A stretch of DNA of 64,000 bases, from contig JAZDHY010000051.1 of the NCBI GenBank assembly GCA_043805435.1, forward strand, positions 78,909 to 142,908. The letters are read 5' to 3'. The translations under genes were made by a program, and so were the position numbers. Position 1 is the first letter of the stretch, and each line of letters starts with the position of its first letter. The notes beneath the pieces were generated by a model. The model was not told the DNA's origin. It did no database searches and saw only the letters and a list, made by a program, of their open reading frames with translations. This stretch comes from JAEXOD01 sp043805435. GTDB lineage: Bacteria > Bacteroidota > Ignavibacteria > Ignavibacteriales > Melioribacteraceae. This document shows positions 1 to 8,630 of this stretch, piece by piece.

Positions 1-15
1 TTTGTTTATTTTCAT
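1..15 (-). CDS. purH: N-terminal codons of a probable purH (partial)
   Basis: On the minus strand an ATG lies three bases beyond the purN stop codon and reads Met-Lys-Ile-Asn-Lys before the window ends. Bifunctional AICAR formyltransferase/IMP cyclohydrolase (PurH) proteins commonly begin with a very similar 'KINKALIS' stretch, and purN-purH is a common gene pair. The call rests on five residues and on context only; the rest of the gene lies outside the window. Confidence 0.35.
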
Positions 16-18
16 AAT

Positions 19-636
19 TTACTCGTTTATATAAACTCGATTGTTTTTTATTATTATTTTATGTTCTGCAATTTTGCTAATTACATAAGGTAATATGGTG
101 TGTTCAATTTTAAGAACTTTTTCAGCAATTTCCTCTGCATTTTCAACATCAGAAATATCTACGGCTTGTTGAGCAATAATTAGTCCTTCATCATAAACCT
201 TGTTCACAAAATGAACAGAAGCACCGGTAACTTTAACTGATTTATTAAATACAGCCTGATGAACATTAAGTCCGTACATTCCTTTTCCACCAAAGGAAGG
301 AAGTAATGCAGGATGGATATTTATTATTTTGTTTTCAAATTTATCAATAAAACTATCAGGTATTTTTTTCAAATATCCGGCCAAAACAATTAAATCAACA
401 TCATTATTTTTTAATTTCTCTGCTAAAATATCGTATGATTTTTCAGTTTCCAATTTATCCGGACTTATTAGAAATGTAGGAATGTTATTGCTTTTAGCAA
501 TTTTTAATCCATAAGCTTCTTTATTATTGGAAATTACATATTTTATAGAAACAATATTTAAGTTTTCTTTAAAATACTCAATTATTGAACTTAGATTTGA
601 ACCACGACCTGAAATAAAAACTGCAATATTTAACAT
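19..636 (-). CDS. purN: Phosphoribosylglycinamide formyltransferase
   Basis: Transfers a formyl group from 10-formyl-THF to glycinamide ribonucleotide, the third step of cytosolic de novo purine synthesis. The 205-residue length is normal for PurN. The N-terminal 'FISGRGSNL' nucleotide-binding loop is present, as is the catalytic region 'NIHPALLPSF' with Asn106 and His108. The later Asp (Asp149, in 'VYDEG') corresponds to the family's catalytic aspartate. The start codon gives the standard N-terminus directly before the first beta strand. A probable purH begins three bases after the stop, which suggests a purine operon running off the left edge. Nothing unusual is seen. Confidence 0.95.
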   Translation of the reverse strand: MLNIAVFISGRGSNLSSIIEYFKENLNIVSIKYVISNNKEAYGLKIAKSNNIPTFLISPDKLETEKSYDILAEKLKNNDVDLIVLAGYLKKIPDSFIDKFENKIINIHPALLPSFGGKGMYGLNVHQAVFNKSVKVTGASVHFVNKVYDEGLIIAQQAVDISDVENAEEIAEKVLKIEHTILPYVISKIAEHKIIIKNNRVYINE

Positions 637-700
637 ATTTTACTAATTCAATTTTAAAATGTATTTAAAATATGATTAATTATCAATAACAAAAATAATA

Positions 701-2194
701 TTAATCAATCTTTAATTTTCGTTTTAATTTATTAATTAAAGGTTGATATTTATCTTTAAAGTAATATTCGTTTGTATCTTCAGCAAGTTTAATATATTTA
801 ATTGCTTCGTTAGTTTTTTTTAGCTTATAAAAATATAAGGCTTTTAAATAATTAAAATAAGGGATACCCCATTTTTCTTTATTTAGTTTTTTCGGATAAA
901 CTTTTGTAAGATAATAATTTGCATCTTCCAACTCTTTTTTATTAATAAAAGAATCAGCTAGATACAAGTAAGCAATCATTTTAGAATCATCATCCTTATA
1001 ACTGCTAATATGAGTTTTGAGATTAGAAATCACCGAATCATATTTTGCAGATTCAAGGTTATTTTGGTTCGCTAATAAATTCTTTCGTTCGTATGTCCAG
1101 CCATAATTTTTAACTCTTTTCCCCTCTTCAAAAGCGTATATATCTTCTTGAATATCATCGTTCCCTGAATTTGTATTGGCAATACATTGTTCAGATTCAT
1201 CATTTTTGCCCAACATTTCATAACAAAAAGCTAATCTATAATTTGTTATGCCTAAATAATCAATTGATTTAGTTAGTTCTGTAAATTTATTAAAGTATTC
1301 AATTGCTTTTTCAAAATCATTTCTTCTAAAGTATATATCACCTTTTAAAAAATATGAAAAAGCAGTGGTCTGTTGAAAATTTTGATTATTTAATGAAATT
1401 ACCCTATTTAACAATTTTTCCGCATTTTGTAAATCTCTGTTCAACAAATGAGTAATTGCACACTGATACAAAAAGAGTGTATTTTTTGGATACTTATTTA
1501 TAATATTATAAAGATTTATTGTTGAACTGTCATATTCCGCAAAATAATCCGAATATATTTTACCTAAATGAAATGAGGCTTCTGTTTTAGAGTTCATCCC
1601 TTTTTTTAATGCAATCTGAATGTTATTAAATCCTTTATTTTGATCTGCCGTTAATCCGGTTAAATTTAATGCCCATTTAAATACCGATGGAACAAAACCT
1701 AAAGCGTACTGAAATATGCCAATTCCTAAATTTGCATCATAATATACAGGATTTTCTTCTAAAACATCTTCAAAATATCCTATCGAACTTTTTGTTGCCC
1801 AAAATGCGTCTAAGTTTTTTTCGGCAGTTGATAATGCCATTGCCTTAAACATATAAGCTTTACCAAGCAAATAGTTAATTTCGTATTTTTTTTCTGCATT
1901 GCTTAATTTATTATTAAGCTTTTCAATTCCTAAATTTAGGTATTTAAAAAACACTTCATAATCACCTTCGTCTTTATTTCCTAAATATGTCCATAGGTAA
2001 TTTTGAGACATATATAAATACCCTTCGGGTTCGTTTGGGTATGTTTCTATTATTGTATTATAAATTTTTTCAGACTCTTTAATCTGAAAATTATATGACA
2101 ATTCCAATCCTTTTTTAATAAGGCTTTCTTTTTCAACTGCACAAATGTTATTTGCAATAAATACAAAAAATAAAAGAACAAATATTTTTTTCAA
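701..2194 (-). CDS. Secreted TPR-repeat protein
   Basis: A 497-residue protein with a cleavable-looking signal peptide (residues 1-19, ending 'ANNICA'), so probably periplasmic or outer-membrane associated. The body is made of helical pairs typical of tetratricopeptide repeats, for example around 'AFCYEMLGKNDESEQC' and 'LFLYQCAITHLLNRDLQNAE'. TPR proteins act as protein-protein scaffolds; no enzymatic motif is visible and the partner is unknown. It starts two bases after the pyrG stop, so the two genes are probably co-transcribed. This linkage does not reveal a shared function. The specific role is not recognised. Confidence 0.75.
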   Translation of the reverse strand: MKKIFVLLFFVFIANNICAVEKESLIKKGLELSYNFQIKESEKIYNTIIETYPNEPEGYLYMSQNYLWTYLGNKDEGDYEVFFKYLNLGIEKLNNKLSNAEKKYEINYLLGKAYMFKAMALSTAEKNLDAFWATKSSIGYFEDVLEENPVYYDANLGIGIFQYALGFVPSVFKWALNLTGLTADQNKGFNNIQIALKKGMNSKTEASFHLGKIYSDYFAEYDSSTINLYNIINKYPKNTLFLYQCAITHLLNRDLQNAEKLLNRVISLNNQNFQQTTAFSYFLKGDIYFRRNDFEKAIEYFNKFTELTKSIDYLGITNYRLAFCYEMLGKNDESEQCIANTNSGNDDIQEDIYAFEEGKRVKNYGWTYERKNLLANQNNLESAKYDSVISNLKTHISSYKDDDSKMIAYLYLADSFINKKELEDANYYLTKVYPKKLNKEKWGIPYFNYLKALYFYKLKKTNEAIKYIKLAEDTNEYYFKDKYQPLINKLKRKLKID

Positions 2195-2196
2195 GA

Positions 2197-3819
2197 TTAA
2201 ATTTTCCCTTGTGAATAATTAAGTGCTGCTTTTACAAATTCTCTAAATAACGGATGTGCTTTAATTGCACGAGATTTTAGTTCGGGGTGGAATTGACATC
2301 CCAAAAACCAAGGATGATCTTTTAATTCAATAATTTCAACTAAAGTATTATCAGGTGATAGTCCTGAAATAACCACTCCGTTTTTTTCAAAAATTTCTCT
2401 ATATTTATTGTTAAACTCAAATCTATGTCTATGTCGTTCGGATATCTCCTCAACTCCATATGCGGTAAAAGCAATAGAATTACTTTTTAATTTACATTTA
2501 TAAGCACCTAAACGCATAGTGCCGCCTTTTCCTTTAACCTTTTTTTGCTCATCCATTAAATCAATAATGCTATAATTGTTCTTAACAAATTCCGAACTGT
2601 TAGCGTTTTTAATTCCACAAACATTTCTTGCAAATTCAACAGCTGCAAGCTGCATGCCTAAACAAATACCAAACAATGGAATTTTGTTAATTCTTGCATG
2701 AGTTATGGCGGTAATTTTACCTTCAATTCCCCTGTTTCCAAAACCGCCGGGAATTAAAATGCCCGAGTAATCTTTTAATTTTTCAGCAACATTTTTAATT
2801 GTTAAATCTTCAGCGCGAATATAGTCGCATTTTACTTTTACAACATTTTCAGCACCGGCATGTACAAAAGCTTCAGAAATACTTTTATAAGCATCCTGAA
2901 CCTCGGTATATTTTCCGCATACGGCAATATTAATTGTTCCCTTAGGATTTTTAATTTTATCTACAAACTTTGTCCATGCATCAATTTTAATATTAATATC
3001 AGGCAAATGCAAAAATTTTAATACAAGCCTATCAAATTTTTGTTTTAGCAGTACCAAAGGAACTTCATAAATAGTACCACAATCATAAGCAGAAATAACG
3101 GCTTTTTTATGTACGTTACAAAATGATGCTATTTTTGTTTTAATATCGTCATCTAGTTCTTGTTCGCTTCTGCAAACCAATATTTGTGGCTGAATACCAA
3201 GTTCAAGTAAATTTTTAACACTATGCTGAGTAGGTTTTGTTTTCATTTCACCGGCAGATGAAATATAAGGAACTAAGGTAACATGAATGCTTATTGCATT
3301 TTTTCTTCCCAAATCAGACATTAATTGCCTGATTGACTCCATAAAAGGCAAACTTTCAATATCACCAACAGTACCGCCAATTTCAGTAATTATAATATCA
3401 TATAATCCCGATTCGCCTAAGTGTTTCATCCTTTTTTTAATTTCATCGGTAATATGTGGAATTACTTGCACCGTGGCACCTAAATAATCACCTCGTCGTT
3501 CGCGAGTAATAACTTCATCATAAACTTTACCTGTAGTTGTATTATTTGCTCTTGACATGTTTGTATCAAGAAATCTTTCATAGTGTCCTAAATCAAGATC
3601 TGTTTCTGCACCATCATCTGTCACAAAAACTTCACCATGTTGAAATGGATTCATCGTTCCGGGGTCAACATTTATGTAAGGATCAAATTTTTGAATTGTA
3701 ACACTATAACCGCGTTGTTTTAATAACAAGCCTAATGAAGATGCCGTAATTCCTTTTCCAAGAGATGAAACTACCCCACCCGTAACAAAAATATACTTAA
3801 CCTTTTTTTGAAAATCCAT
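2197..3819 (-). CDS. pyrG: CTP synthase
   Basis: Makes CTP from UTP, ATP and glutamine in the cytosol. The 540-residue length is typical. The N-terminal amidoligase domain begins 'YIFVTGGVVSSLGKGI', with the P-loop-like nucleotide site. The C-terminal class I glutaminase domain carries the nucleophile Cys in 'GICLGMQLA' (near residue 385) and the His-Glu pair in 'QFHPE'. The gene is the first of a minus-strand pair with the TPR gene downstream. About 125 bases of noncoding DNA separate it from the next gene upstream, which is where its promoter should lie. Confidence 0.97.
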   Translation of the reverse strand: MDFQKKVKYIFVTGGVVSSLGKGITASSLGLLLKQRGYSVTIQKFDPYINVDPGTMNPFQHGEVFVTDDGAETDLDLGHYERFLDTNMSRANNTTTGKVYDEVITRERRGDYLGATVQVIPHITDEIKKRMKHLGESGLYDIIITEIGGTVGDIESLPFMESIRQLMSDLGRKNAISIHVTLVPYISSAGEMKTKPTQHSVKNLLELGIQPQILVCRSEQELDDDIKTKIASFCNVHKKAVISAYDCGTIYEVPLVLLKQKFDRLVLKFLHLPDINIKIDAWTKFVDKIKNPKGTINIAVCGKYTEVQDAYKSISEAFVHAGAENVVKVKCDYIRAEDLTIKNVAEKLKDYSGILIPGGFGNRGIEGKITAITHARINKIPLFGICLGMQLAAVEFARNVCGIKNANSSEFVKNNYSIIDLMDEQKKVKGKGGTMRLGAYKCKLKSNSIAFTAYGVEEISERHRHRFEFNNKYREIFEKNGVVISGLSPDNTLVEIIELKDHPWFLGCQFHPELKSRAIKAHPLFREFVKAALNYSQGKI

Positions 3820-3945
3820 ACCATTCTTAAAATTATGTAAATTTAAAGATAACTAAATTTTAGATTATTTTTTAGTCAATTTTAATATATTTTGTGAATA
3901 ATTTTAAGATATTTAAGTTGGATACGGATCACTTGAGGTTAATTA

Positions 3946-4293
3946 TTACCTTCGCCACCTATGCCTAAAACGTTTTTTGTTAAATAATTTTTTCTTAATT
4001 AACGTACTATCTTTATTATCATAAAATTTAGGTCTATTATCAGCTTTAATTTTCCGTTTATAATCAGGATCCAAACCATTAGGGATACCATCACCATCAT
4101 GATCTGGGGCGTAATCATTTATCCCGTCGCCATTAATATCTACAAATTTATTACCAAGCAAACAACATTTGGCACTATCTTTTTTTGATGGTTTAACTTT
4201 TAACGAGTCATCTGCTATATCATTGCCAAATAAAATATTGCTATTTAAATATATTGTAAAAAGTATCAATAATATTAATTTGTTTTTTTTCAT
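3946..4293 (-). CDS. Small secreted protein with Asp-rich calcium-type repeat
   Basis: I chose the internal ATG at 4293, which gives 115 residues starting with a clear signal peptide (MKKNKLILLILF, cleavage probably after 'NILFG'). An upstream in-frame ATG at 4398 would put an unlikely hydrophilic extension before it. The mature part contains 'DINGDGINDYAPDHDGDGIP', the alternating Asp/Gly pattern of thrombospondin type 3 or dockerin-like calcium loops. It ends in a very basic tail (KKRFRHRWRR). No enzymatic motif is seen and the function is not recognised. A calcium-binding extracytoplasmic role is inference. Confidence 0.6.
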   Translation of the reverse strand: MKKNKLILLILFTIYLNSNILFGNDIADDSLKVKPSKKDSAKCCLLGNKFVDINGDGINDYAPDHDGDGIPNGLDPDYKRKIKADNRPKFYDNKDSTLIKKKLFNKKRFRHRWRR

Positions 4294-4466
4294 ATTATAT
4301 ATATAACAAAAAATAAGCCAAAATAAAATAGCTAAATTATATGTTTTTTGAATATTAATGATACTAATTTCTGCTTTTTGTCGAACTTCTCGACACAAAT
4401 GTCGATTTGCTTAATAAATTATTCTATTTTTTCCTTGCAATATAGGGCAAATGCTAACAAAATTAT

Positions 4467-4483
4467 TTGGCACAACGATTGTA
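4467..4483 (+). promoter_or_regulatory. Sigma-54-like -24/-12 promoter
   Basis: The sequence TTGGCAC, five bases, then TTGTA matches the RpoN consensus TTGGCAC-N5-TTGCA at every fixed position except C to T in the -12 GC. The -24 GG to -12 spacing is correct. It lies about 45 bases upstream of the start codon of the secreted protein at 4529, whose own ribosome-binding site (GGAG, 4519-4522) is well placed. Confidence 0.5.
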
Positions 4484-4528
4484 TGAAATAGACAAAGCGA
4501 GTTCACATTTAATAAATTGGAGTAATAT

Positions 4529-5035
4529 ATGAAAAAAATATTTGGAGTTTTAGCATTTGCACTTTTTATTTATTTTGGAGTCAGTTCCGAAATAGATGCA
4601 CAAAAAGGAAATAATTGCTGGAATGGCTGTAATAATGGAGGCAGATACAACAAAAATCAAGGAAGAGGGATTTGTGTTAACAATATTAATAATTCTTACG
4701 GCTATGACGCAAACAATCAGGAAACAATTAAAGGAACAATGGAATCGTTTGAAGTTATTAAAAGGAATAGAAGTGGAGGCGGATTGCATATTACCTTAAA
4801 ATCAGGCGACTCTAATGTTAAAGTACATATTGGACCTACTTGGTACTTAGATGATATTAATTTAGATATCAATAAAGGTGATAAGTTAGAAATATTCGGC
4901 TCAAAAGTTACTATTGATAATGACACATTTTTTATTGCTTCCAAAATCACAAAAGATAATAAAGAATATTCTTTACGCGATAAATATGGTTTTCCAAAAT
5001 GGAGCAGAAACAGAAACAGAACCTTCAACAACTAA
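4529..5035 (+). CDS. Secreted protein of unknown function, Gly/Asn-rich N-terminus
   Basis: A 168-residue protein with a signal peptide (residues 1-24, ending 'SEIDAQ'). It is followed by a Cys/Gly/Asn-rich stretch with two Cys in 'CWNGCNNGG'. A compact beta-rich domain (about residues 66-152) contains 'ETIKGTMESFEVI' and 'LHITLKSGDSNVKVHIGPTW'. This resembles small OB-fold-like periplasmic domains of the type TIKGxVxSVE...VHLGPxWY seen in some metal-stress and magnetosome-associated proteins, but I cannot name a family. A GGAG site precedes the ATG, a sigma-54-like promoter lies upstream, and a perfect hairpin follows the stop. It therefore appears to be a single-gene transcript. Confidence 0.65.
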   Translation: MKKIFGVLAFALFIYFGVSSEIDAQKGNNCWNGCNNGGRYNKNQGRGICVNNINNSYGYDANNQETIKGTMESFEVIKRNRSGGGLHITLKSGDSNVKVHIGPTWYLDDINLDINKGDKLEIFGSKVTIDNDTFFIASKITKDNKEYSLRDKYGFPKWSRNRNRTFNN

Positions 5036-5041
5036 TTTTTT

Positions 5042-5067
5042 ATAATCGGGAAGAAATTCCCGATTAT
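5042..5067 (+). terminator. Hairpin after the 4529 gene
   Basis: A perfect 11-bp stem (ATAATCGGGAA / TTCCCGATTAT) with a GAAA tetraloop begins seven bases after the stop codon. Only a weak T stretch (TTCT) follows, so it may be a weak terminator or an mRNA 3'-end stabiliser. Confidence 0.55.
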
Positions 5068-5125
5068 TTCTAAAAAAAAACTTATCTTAAATTTATAAAA
5101 TAATAATTACAAAACTAGGGGATCT

Positions 5126-5974
5126 ATGAAAAGAATTAGTATATTATTAATTGTTCTGACTTTTATTTATATTAATGTTAAGGCACAATGGCAGACTGAA
5201 TGGTCCAGTCCATCTATATCGGGTGCTTTTGTTTCCGGCTGGATTAACTTCGAAATATCCGGCAATACATGGGTTAATAAAATGTATTTAATTGATGCTA
5301 ATACTTTTCAAATAATGGAATCTATTTATAGCACAACACCTAAATACTCTTATAATTTTACACAAGCCGAAAAAGACGCGGGATATCTTATATATTCATT
5401 ACAAACAGATTTAACAGGCGATGGAATAACTGAATTTTATGTTTTATCTTCATATGGAACCGCAACTCCTTACAGACAAGGATTTAAAATAATAGATATA
5501 ACCAAAAATGATATTTTGCTTGAAAAAAACGAAACCTTTGTTTATTATGACATTCCTTCAATTTGGGATGTTGATAATGATGGAGTTTTAGAATGTCTTG
5601 TAGTTAAATATGACTATCCAAATTTTGCCAATTGCAATTTGATTGTATATAACACAGGTATAAATACTTCATTAAATTTTGATTCAAAAACTCAAATACA
5701 GTTTGAGTTAAAGCAAAACTATCCTAATCCTTTTAATCCAACTACAGAAATTGAGTTTTCAATTAATGAATCAAAAAATGTTTCTATTAATATTTATAAT
5801 GTTAATGGTGAACTGGTTAAAAATTTATTAAACGAATACTTGACTCAAGGAAATCATAAAACTTTGTGGAATGGTACCGGAAATGATGGTCAAAGAGTTT
5901 CTTCCGGAGTATATTTTTACAAATTAAATGTCGGTAATTTTGCAACAACTAAAAAAATGATAATTTTAAAGTGA
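5126..5974 (+). CDS. T9SS-sorted secreted protein with FG-GAP-like segments
   Basis: A 282-residue extracellular protein. Residues 1-20 form a signal peptide ending in 'VKAQ'. The middle has two FG-GAP/VCBS-like Asp loops ('LTGDGITEFYVL' and 'VDNDGVLECLVV'). The last about 90 residues are a type IX secretion sorting domain starting at 'NYPNPFNPTTEIEF', with 'SSGVYFYKL' and the terminal 'KKMIILK'. Cargo with this domain is exported through the T9SS and usually anchored or released by the PorU sortase. The start follows an AGGGGA ribosome-binding site. The stop is only nine bases before the PqqD-like gene, so it may be the first gene of that operon. Whether it is a substrate of that system is unknown. 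Confidence 0.8.
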   Translation: MKRISILLIVLTFIYINVKAQWQTEWSSPSISGAFVSGWINFEISGNTWVNKMYLIDANTFQIMESIYSTTPKYSYNFTQAEKDAGYLIYSLQTDLTGDGITEFYVLSSYGTATPYRQGFKIIDITKNDILLEKNETFVYYDIPSIWDVDNDGVLECLVVKYDYPNFANCNLIVYNTGINTSLNFDSKTQIQFELKQNYPNPFNPTTEIEFSINESKNVSINIYNVNGELVKNLLNEYLTQGNHKTLWNGTGNDGQRVSSGVYFYKLNVGNFATTKKMIILK

Positions 5975-5983
5975 GAAACCTTA

Positions 5984-6238
5984 ATGACTAATTTAAAAAT
6001 ACCTTCAAACATTGCAATAAGTGACAGCGGATTTATATTTCTTCCTACATCCGGTGAAACTTTTACTGTAAATTTTTTAGGAAGTGAAGTGATCAAATTA
6101 TTAAAAGACGATAAAAGCTATAACCAAATAATTGATCATTTATTTGAAGAATATGACACAGAAATAAAAACTTTAACTAATGATTTAAATGATTTCTTAA
6201 ATCAATTGAAAAACCTAAATGTGCTGAAAGAGATATGA
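5984..6238 (+). CDS. PqqD-like peptide chaperone
   Basis: An 84-residue protein with the PqqD fold signature: N-terminal beta hairpin ('IAISDSGFIFLPTSGETFTVN'-type), then 'LGSEVIKLL' and 'YNQIIDHLFEEYD', then a final helix 'LNDFLNQLKNLNVL'. PqqD-type proteins (RiPP recognition elements) bind leader peptides and deliver them to modifying enzymes. No pqqA, B, C or E gene is nearby, so this is not PQQ synthesis. Its last four bases overlap the start of the ATP-grasp gene (ATGA), which implies translational coupling. I infer that it presents a peptide or protein substrate to the ligase. Confidence 0.75.
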   Translation: MTNLKIPSNIAISDSGFIFLPTSGETFTVNFLGSEVIKLLKDDKSYNQIIDHLFEEYDTEIKTLTNDLNDFLNQLKNLNVLKEI

Positions 6239-7278
6239 GAATAGCTGTAACAGGATTAAACAACATTGATAGTCCGGGTCCGGGCGTTCCTGTAATAAGA
6301 GGACTTCGGGAATCAAACAAATTTAAGACAGATATAATCGGTTTTATTTACGATACACTTGAACCGGGTCCTTATATGGAAGAAGTTGCTAATAATAATT
6401 TTATTATTCCTTATCCATCTGCAGGACTTGAGTCTCTATATCAAAGAATCGAGTATATTAATTCAAAATTACCAATTGATTTAATTATTCCAACTTTAGA
6501 TTCCGAATTATTTGGATTTATTAAACTTGCTCCACGGTTTGAAAAACTGGGAATCAAAACTTATCTTCCCGGAATTGATCAATTAAATTTGAGAGGTAAA
6601 GATAAACTTTTTGATTTTTGCAAAAAAAATAATTTCAAAGCTCCTACTAATATTTTGGCTAATTCAATTCAGGATTTATACGAAATTCCTTCCAAACTTT
6701 CTTATCCGGTAGTTATAAAAGGTATTTTTTATGATGCCTATGTTGTTAATAATTTTGAAGAATCTGTTACAGCATTTAACAAAATCAGATTTAAATGGGG
6801 ACTACCTATAATTGTTCAAGAATTTATTAGTGGTGACGAATATAATGTTTGTGCTTTAGGTGACGGCACAGGTAAAACAATTGGTGCTGTTCCAATGAAA
6901 AAATTATATATTACAGATAAAGGAAAAGGCTGGGCAGGAATAACCTTAGACGACCAGGAATTAATTAATCTTTCGAATAATATAATTGAAAAATTAAGCT
7001 GGAAAAGCGGTATAGAACTTGAATTTGTTAAAGATAAAAAATCGAACGAATATTATTTGTTGGAAATAAATCCCCGATTCCCTGCTTGGGTGTATTTAGC
7101 CGTTGCAGCCGGCCAAAATTTGCCCGAGGCATTAGTAGAATTATCATTGGGCAAAGATGTTGAACCGTTCAGTAATTACGAAGTGGGGAAAATATTTATA
7201 AGATATTCATGGGATTTAATAACTGATATTAAAAGATTTGAAGAATTTACTGTTAAAGGAGAAATAAATCATGGCTAA
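6235..7278 (+). CDS. ATP-grasp ligase (carbamoyl-phosphate-synthase-like fold)
   Basis: A 347-residue soluble protein. It has an N-terminal pre-ATP-grasp Rossmann-like region ('MRIAVTGLNN') and a central 'YPVVIKG' with the ATP-binding Lys162. It continues with 'IIVQEFISGDEYNV' (residues 192-205) and the metal-binding 'LEINPRF' (Glu277, Asn279, Arg281). These are the ordered motifs of ATP-grasp carboxylate-amine ligases, which activate a carboxylate as an acyl phosphate. The substrate cannot be read from sequence. It sits between a PqqD-like gene (4-bp overlap) and a LysA-fold decarboxylase (8-bp overlap), so the ligase probably acts with both. It is not a recognised purine or peptidoglycan enzyme. 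Confidence 0.8.
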   Translation: MRIAVTGLNNIDSPGPGVPVIRGLRESNKFKTDIIGFIYDTLEPGPYMEEVANNNFIIPYPSAGLESLYQRIEYINSKLPIDLIIPTLDSELFGFIKLAPRFEKLGIKTYLPGIDQLNLRGKDKLFDFCKKNNFKAPTNILANSIQDLYEIPSKLSYPVVIKGIFYDAYVVNNFEESVTAFNKIRFKWGLPIIVQEFISGDEYNVCALGDGTGKTIGAVPMKKLYITDKGKGWAGITLDDQELINLSNNIIEKLSWKSGIELEFVKDKKSNEYYLLEINPRFPAWVYLAVAAGQNLPEALVELSLGKDVEPFSNYEVGKIFIRYSWDLITDIKRFEEFTVKGEINHG

Positions 7279-8623
7279 AAAACTTTATGAAAGGCCGGTT
7301 ATAACTAAACATTATTCCGGATTTATGAATAAATTTGGAAGTGCACCGGTTTCGCAATATAAAACTGATATTGAAGGAATTCCGGTAAAAGAATTAGCAA
7401 ATAATTATGGTTCGCCATTATTTGTAATTTCCGAAAAAAGAATTAGAGAAAACCAACGAAATGCCTACAGAGTGTTTAAAACAAGATATCCAAAAGTCCA
7501 ATTTGCTTGGTCATACAAAACCAATTATTTAAAAGCAGTATGTAATATTTTTCATCAAGAAGGATCATGGGCCGAAGTTGTAAGCGAATTTGAATATGAT
7601 AAAGCTCGAAATGCAGGTATCCCCGGTTCAAAAATATTATTTAATGGTCCTGCAAAAAGTAAAACAGCCTTAGAAAAAGCTATTAAAGATAAAGCCAAAA
7701 TTCATATTGACCATTTTGATGAATTATATTTAATTATTGAAATTGTTGAAGAACTTAATTTAACTGCTGATGTTGCAATTAGAGTAAATATGGATACAGG
7801 AATTTATCCCAAATGGGATAGATTTGGTTTTAATTATGAAAACGGAGAAGCTTTAGAAGCCTTACGCAGAATAGTGCATGTTAAAAAACTAAATCTTATT
7901 GGTTTACATTCGCACATTGGCACATATATGATGAGTACTGATGCGTATAAAATTGCAGTTACAAAGCTAGTGGATTTGGCAAATTATTTACGCAACGATC
8001 ATGATGTTTTACTTGATTATATAGATATTGGCGGCGGTTTACCTTCAAACAATACTCTTAAAGGTCAATATCTATCAGCTGATGAAATGCTTCCTTCTTT
8101 AGAACAATATGCAGAAGCTATCACTTCGCCACTATTTACAATGCGTTTAAGCAATGATGAAATGCCTACTTTAATTTTAGAATCAGGGCGAGCTTTAATT
8201 GATGATGCAGGTTATTTAATTACATCGGTACTTGCAAATAAAAGACTTTCTGATGGCAGGAGAGCTATTATTATTGACGCCGGAGTAAATGTATTATTTA
8301 CCAGTTTTTGGTATAAGCATAAAATTATTCCTGCACAGCCGACTACTCAATTTACAGAAAATTCTACTATTTATGGTCCATTATGTATGAATATTGACAT
8401 AATTAGAGATGAAATTCTTTTCCCTTCTGTTAAAGTTGGCGATCATTTAGTTATTTATTACGTGGGTGCTTATAATGTAACTCAGTGGATGCAATTTATT
8501 ACAATGAGACCTAATGTAGTTATGATTATGGAAGACGGAACAACTGAAATAATAAGAGAATCCGAATCCATAAGTACAATTGAAAATCTTGAAAGAATTC
8601 CAGAAAAATTAAATCATTTTTAG
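7271..8623 (+). CDS. PLP-dependent decarboxylase, LysA/ornithine-decarboxylase-like (fold III)
   Basis: A 450-residue alanine-racemase-fold enzyme. The PLP Lys is probably Lys83 in 'FAWSYKTNYLKAV'. The His pair in 'GLHSHIG' (213 and 215), the phosphate loop 'IDIGGGLPS' (252-259), 'LESGRALI' (303-310) and the active-site Cys372 in 'GPLCMNID' are all present. These are the motifs of group IV decarboxylases such as diaminopimelate decarboxylase. The context (PqqD-like protein, ATP-grasp ligase, peptidase fusion) and divergence in the C-terminal substrate region argue against it being the housekeeping lysA. A decarboxylated amino acid could be the amine that the ligase attaches; that is inference. 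Confidence 0.8.
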   Translation: MAKKLYERPVITKHYSGFMNKFGSAPVSQYKTDIEGIPVKELANNYGSPLFVISEKRIRENQRNAYRVFKTRYPKVQFAWSYKTNYLKAVCNIFHQEGSWAEVVSEFEYDKARNAGIPGSKILFNGPAKSKTALEKAIKDKAKIHIDHFDELYLIIEIVEELNLTADVAIRVNMDTGIYPKWDRFGFNYENGEALEALRRIVHVKKLNLIGLHSHIGTYMMSTDAYKIAVTKLVDLANYLRNDHDVLLDYIDIGGGLPSNNTLKGQYLSADEMLPSLEQYAEAITSPLFTMRLSNDEMPTLILESGRALIDDAGYLITSVLANKRLSDGRRAIIIDAGVNVLFTSFWYKHKIIPAQPTTQFTENSTIYGPLCMNIDIIRDEILFPSVKVGDHLVIYYVGAYNVTQWMQFITMRPNVVMIMEDGTTEIIRESESISTIENLERIPEKLNHF

Positions 8624-8630
8624 GTGACCT

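Noticed and set aside
4596..5031. Frames on both strands within the 168-residue secreted protein gene
   Set aside because: The plus-strand gene has a signal peptide, ribosome-binding site, promoter and terminator; the others have none of these.
5984..8623. PQQ biosynthesis or housekeeping lysine synthesis
   Set aside because: Only a PqqD-like protein is present, without the precursor peptide, radical SAM or other PQQ genes. The LysA-fold enzyme is coupled to an ATP-grasp ligase rather than to lysine genes.
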